Assembly (NCBI RefSeq): GCF_024749285.1
Contig: NZ_CP087196.1
Location: 1,364,001-1,428,000 of the forward strand
Direction of reading: 5' to 3'
Source: Pseudomonas sp. B21-015
GTDB taxonomy: Bacteria; Pseudomonadota; Gammaproteobacteria; Pseudomonadales; Pseudomonadaceae
Length of the DNA stretch: 64,000 nt
The position numbers and the translations under genes were made by a program. Positions 63,474 to 64,000 of the stretch are shown one piece after another. The notes under the pieces are model-generated. The model saw nothing but the letters and a program-made list of their open reading frames with translations, had not been told where the DNA came from and made no database searches. How positions within the stretch are numbered: the first letter of the stretch is position 1; every line of letters begins with the position of its first letter.

Positions 63474-64000
63474 GCGTGGTGATACGACGGCGGGACAAGG
63501 AACTCGAGCAGGGCCTTTTGTGCGTGAAGACGGTTTTCGGCTTGATCCCAGGCCACCGAGCGTGGGTCGTCAAGCAAGTCGAGGCTGATTTCCTCGCCAC
63601 GGTGGGCTGGCAGGCAATGCATGAACAGCACGTCCGGGGCGGCCAGGTCGAGCAGGGCGCGGTTGACCTGGAACGGTGCGAACAACTTCAGGCGCTTGGC
63701 GGTTTCCTCTTCCTGGCCCATGGAGGTCCAGACGTCGGTGCTCACCAGGTGTGCGCCGCGCACGGCTTCCTGCGGATCGCGGACGATGGTCACCCGATCG
63801 CCGGCCTTGGCCACGAATTCAGGATTGGGTTCGTAACCTTCCGGGCAGGCGATGCGCAACTGGAAGTCGAACTGAATCGCCGCTTCTATATAGCTGTTGC
63901 ACATGTTGTTGCCGTCGCCGATCCAGGCCACGGTCTTGCCTTGAATCGAACCGCGATGCTCGAGGAAGGTTTGCATGTCGGCCAGCAACTGGCACGGGTG
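63470..64000 (-). CDS. argF: Ornithine carbamoyltransferase, C-terminal part (cut by window edge)
   Basis: The frame is open to base 64000, so the N-terminal third is missing; 176 residues are visible. They begin with the carbamoyl-phosphate motif [17 protein letters not shown]. They also contain the ornithine-binding region [29 protein letters not shown] and the catalytic-cysteine motif [13 protein letters not shown]. It joins ornithine and carbamoyl phosphate to citrulline in arginine synthesis. The stop overlaps the start of the ABC ATPase gene, so the two are translated in a coupled way. Confidence 0.96.
   Translation of the reverse strand, partial: HPCQLLADMQTFLEHRGSIQGKTVAWIGDGNNMCNSYIEAAIQFDFQLRIACPEGYEPNPEFVAKAGDRVTIVRDPQEAVRGAHLVSTDVWTSMGQEEETAKRLKLFAPFQVNRALLDLAAPDVLFMHCLPAHRGEEISLDLLDDPRSVAWDQAENRLHAQKALLEFLVPPSYHHA

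Overview
The window is GC-rich, densely coded chromosomal DNA that looks like a member of the Pseudomonas fluorescens group. Support for this comes from the aatJQMP/aauRS acidic amino-acid system with a sigma-54 promoter, the glpFKRD and metR/metE arrangements, glpM, argF beside an ABC ATPase gene, and many Pseudomonas-type REP/REPIN palindromes with their RAYT transposase. I see no rRNA, tRNA, CRISPR array, prophage or intact insertion sequence.

Layout. 1-4980 (+) is the distal part of a CS1/alpha-type fimbrial operon: usher (cut by the window edge), tip adhesin, chaperone, major pilin, second tip adhesin. 5065-10185 (-) encodes a 1706-residue toxin-like protein with an LRR block and a C-terminal NEL-type ubiquitin ligase domain. 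10341-13466 (-) is a divergent class A penicillin-binding protein. 13580-14444 is a RAYT transposase gene between two REPINs. 14680-16098 (+) is a ProY-like amino-acid permease and 16155-17279 (-) an OpgC-type acyltransferase. 17523-21560 (+) is a three-gene membrane glycosyltransferase cluster (GtrB-like, GtrC-like, GT39-like). 21538-23157 (-) is an FMN/Fe-S glutamate-synthase-like protein.

23443-31835 (-) is a tightly overlapping five-gene signalling operon: receiver-PAS-GGDEF-EAL, receiver-GGDEF-EAL, di-heme cytochrome c peroxidase, membrane histidine kinase, receiver-histidine kinase. A receiver/HD-GYP-like protein is divergent from it at 32093-33472 (+). Its architecture makes it the best candidate here for an undescribed system: a periplasmic redox enzyme encoded inside a phosphorelay/c-di-GMP module whose three receiver proteins share one input end but have different outputs.

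33594-35208 (+) holds NUDIX, LysE and GNAT genes, followed by the divergent metR/metE pair. 38927-46610 (-) is a two-gene locus: a 674-residue beta-rich unknown and a 1859-residue DUF6543-like toxin. Then come an exported alpha/beta hydrolase and a DsbA/FrnE-like protein (+), glpM-aauR-aauS and aatP-aatM-aatQ-aatJ (-), the glycerol regulon glpD/glpR/glpK/glpF (-), ybaK (+), an ABC ATPase gene, and the 3' part of argF (-), which runs off the right edge.

How genes work together. The aat transporter imports glutamate/aspartate and is read as controlled by AauS/AauR through two palindromic boxes and a -24/-12 promoter upstream of aatJ. GlpF, GlpK and GlpD take glycerol to DHAP under GlpR, with two abutting operators at glpD. 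MetR is expected to activate metE. The fimbrial and large toxin-like genes point to host or competitor contact.
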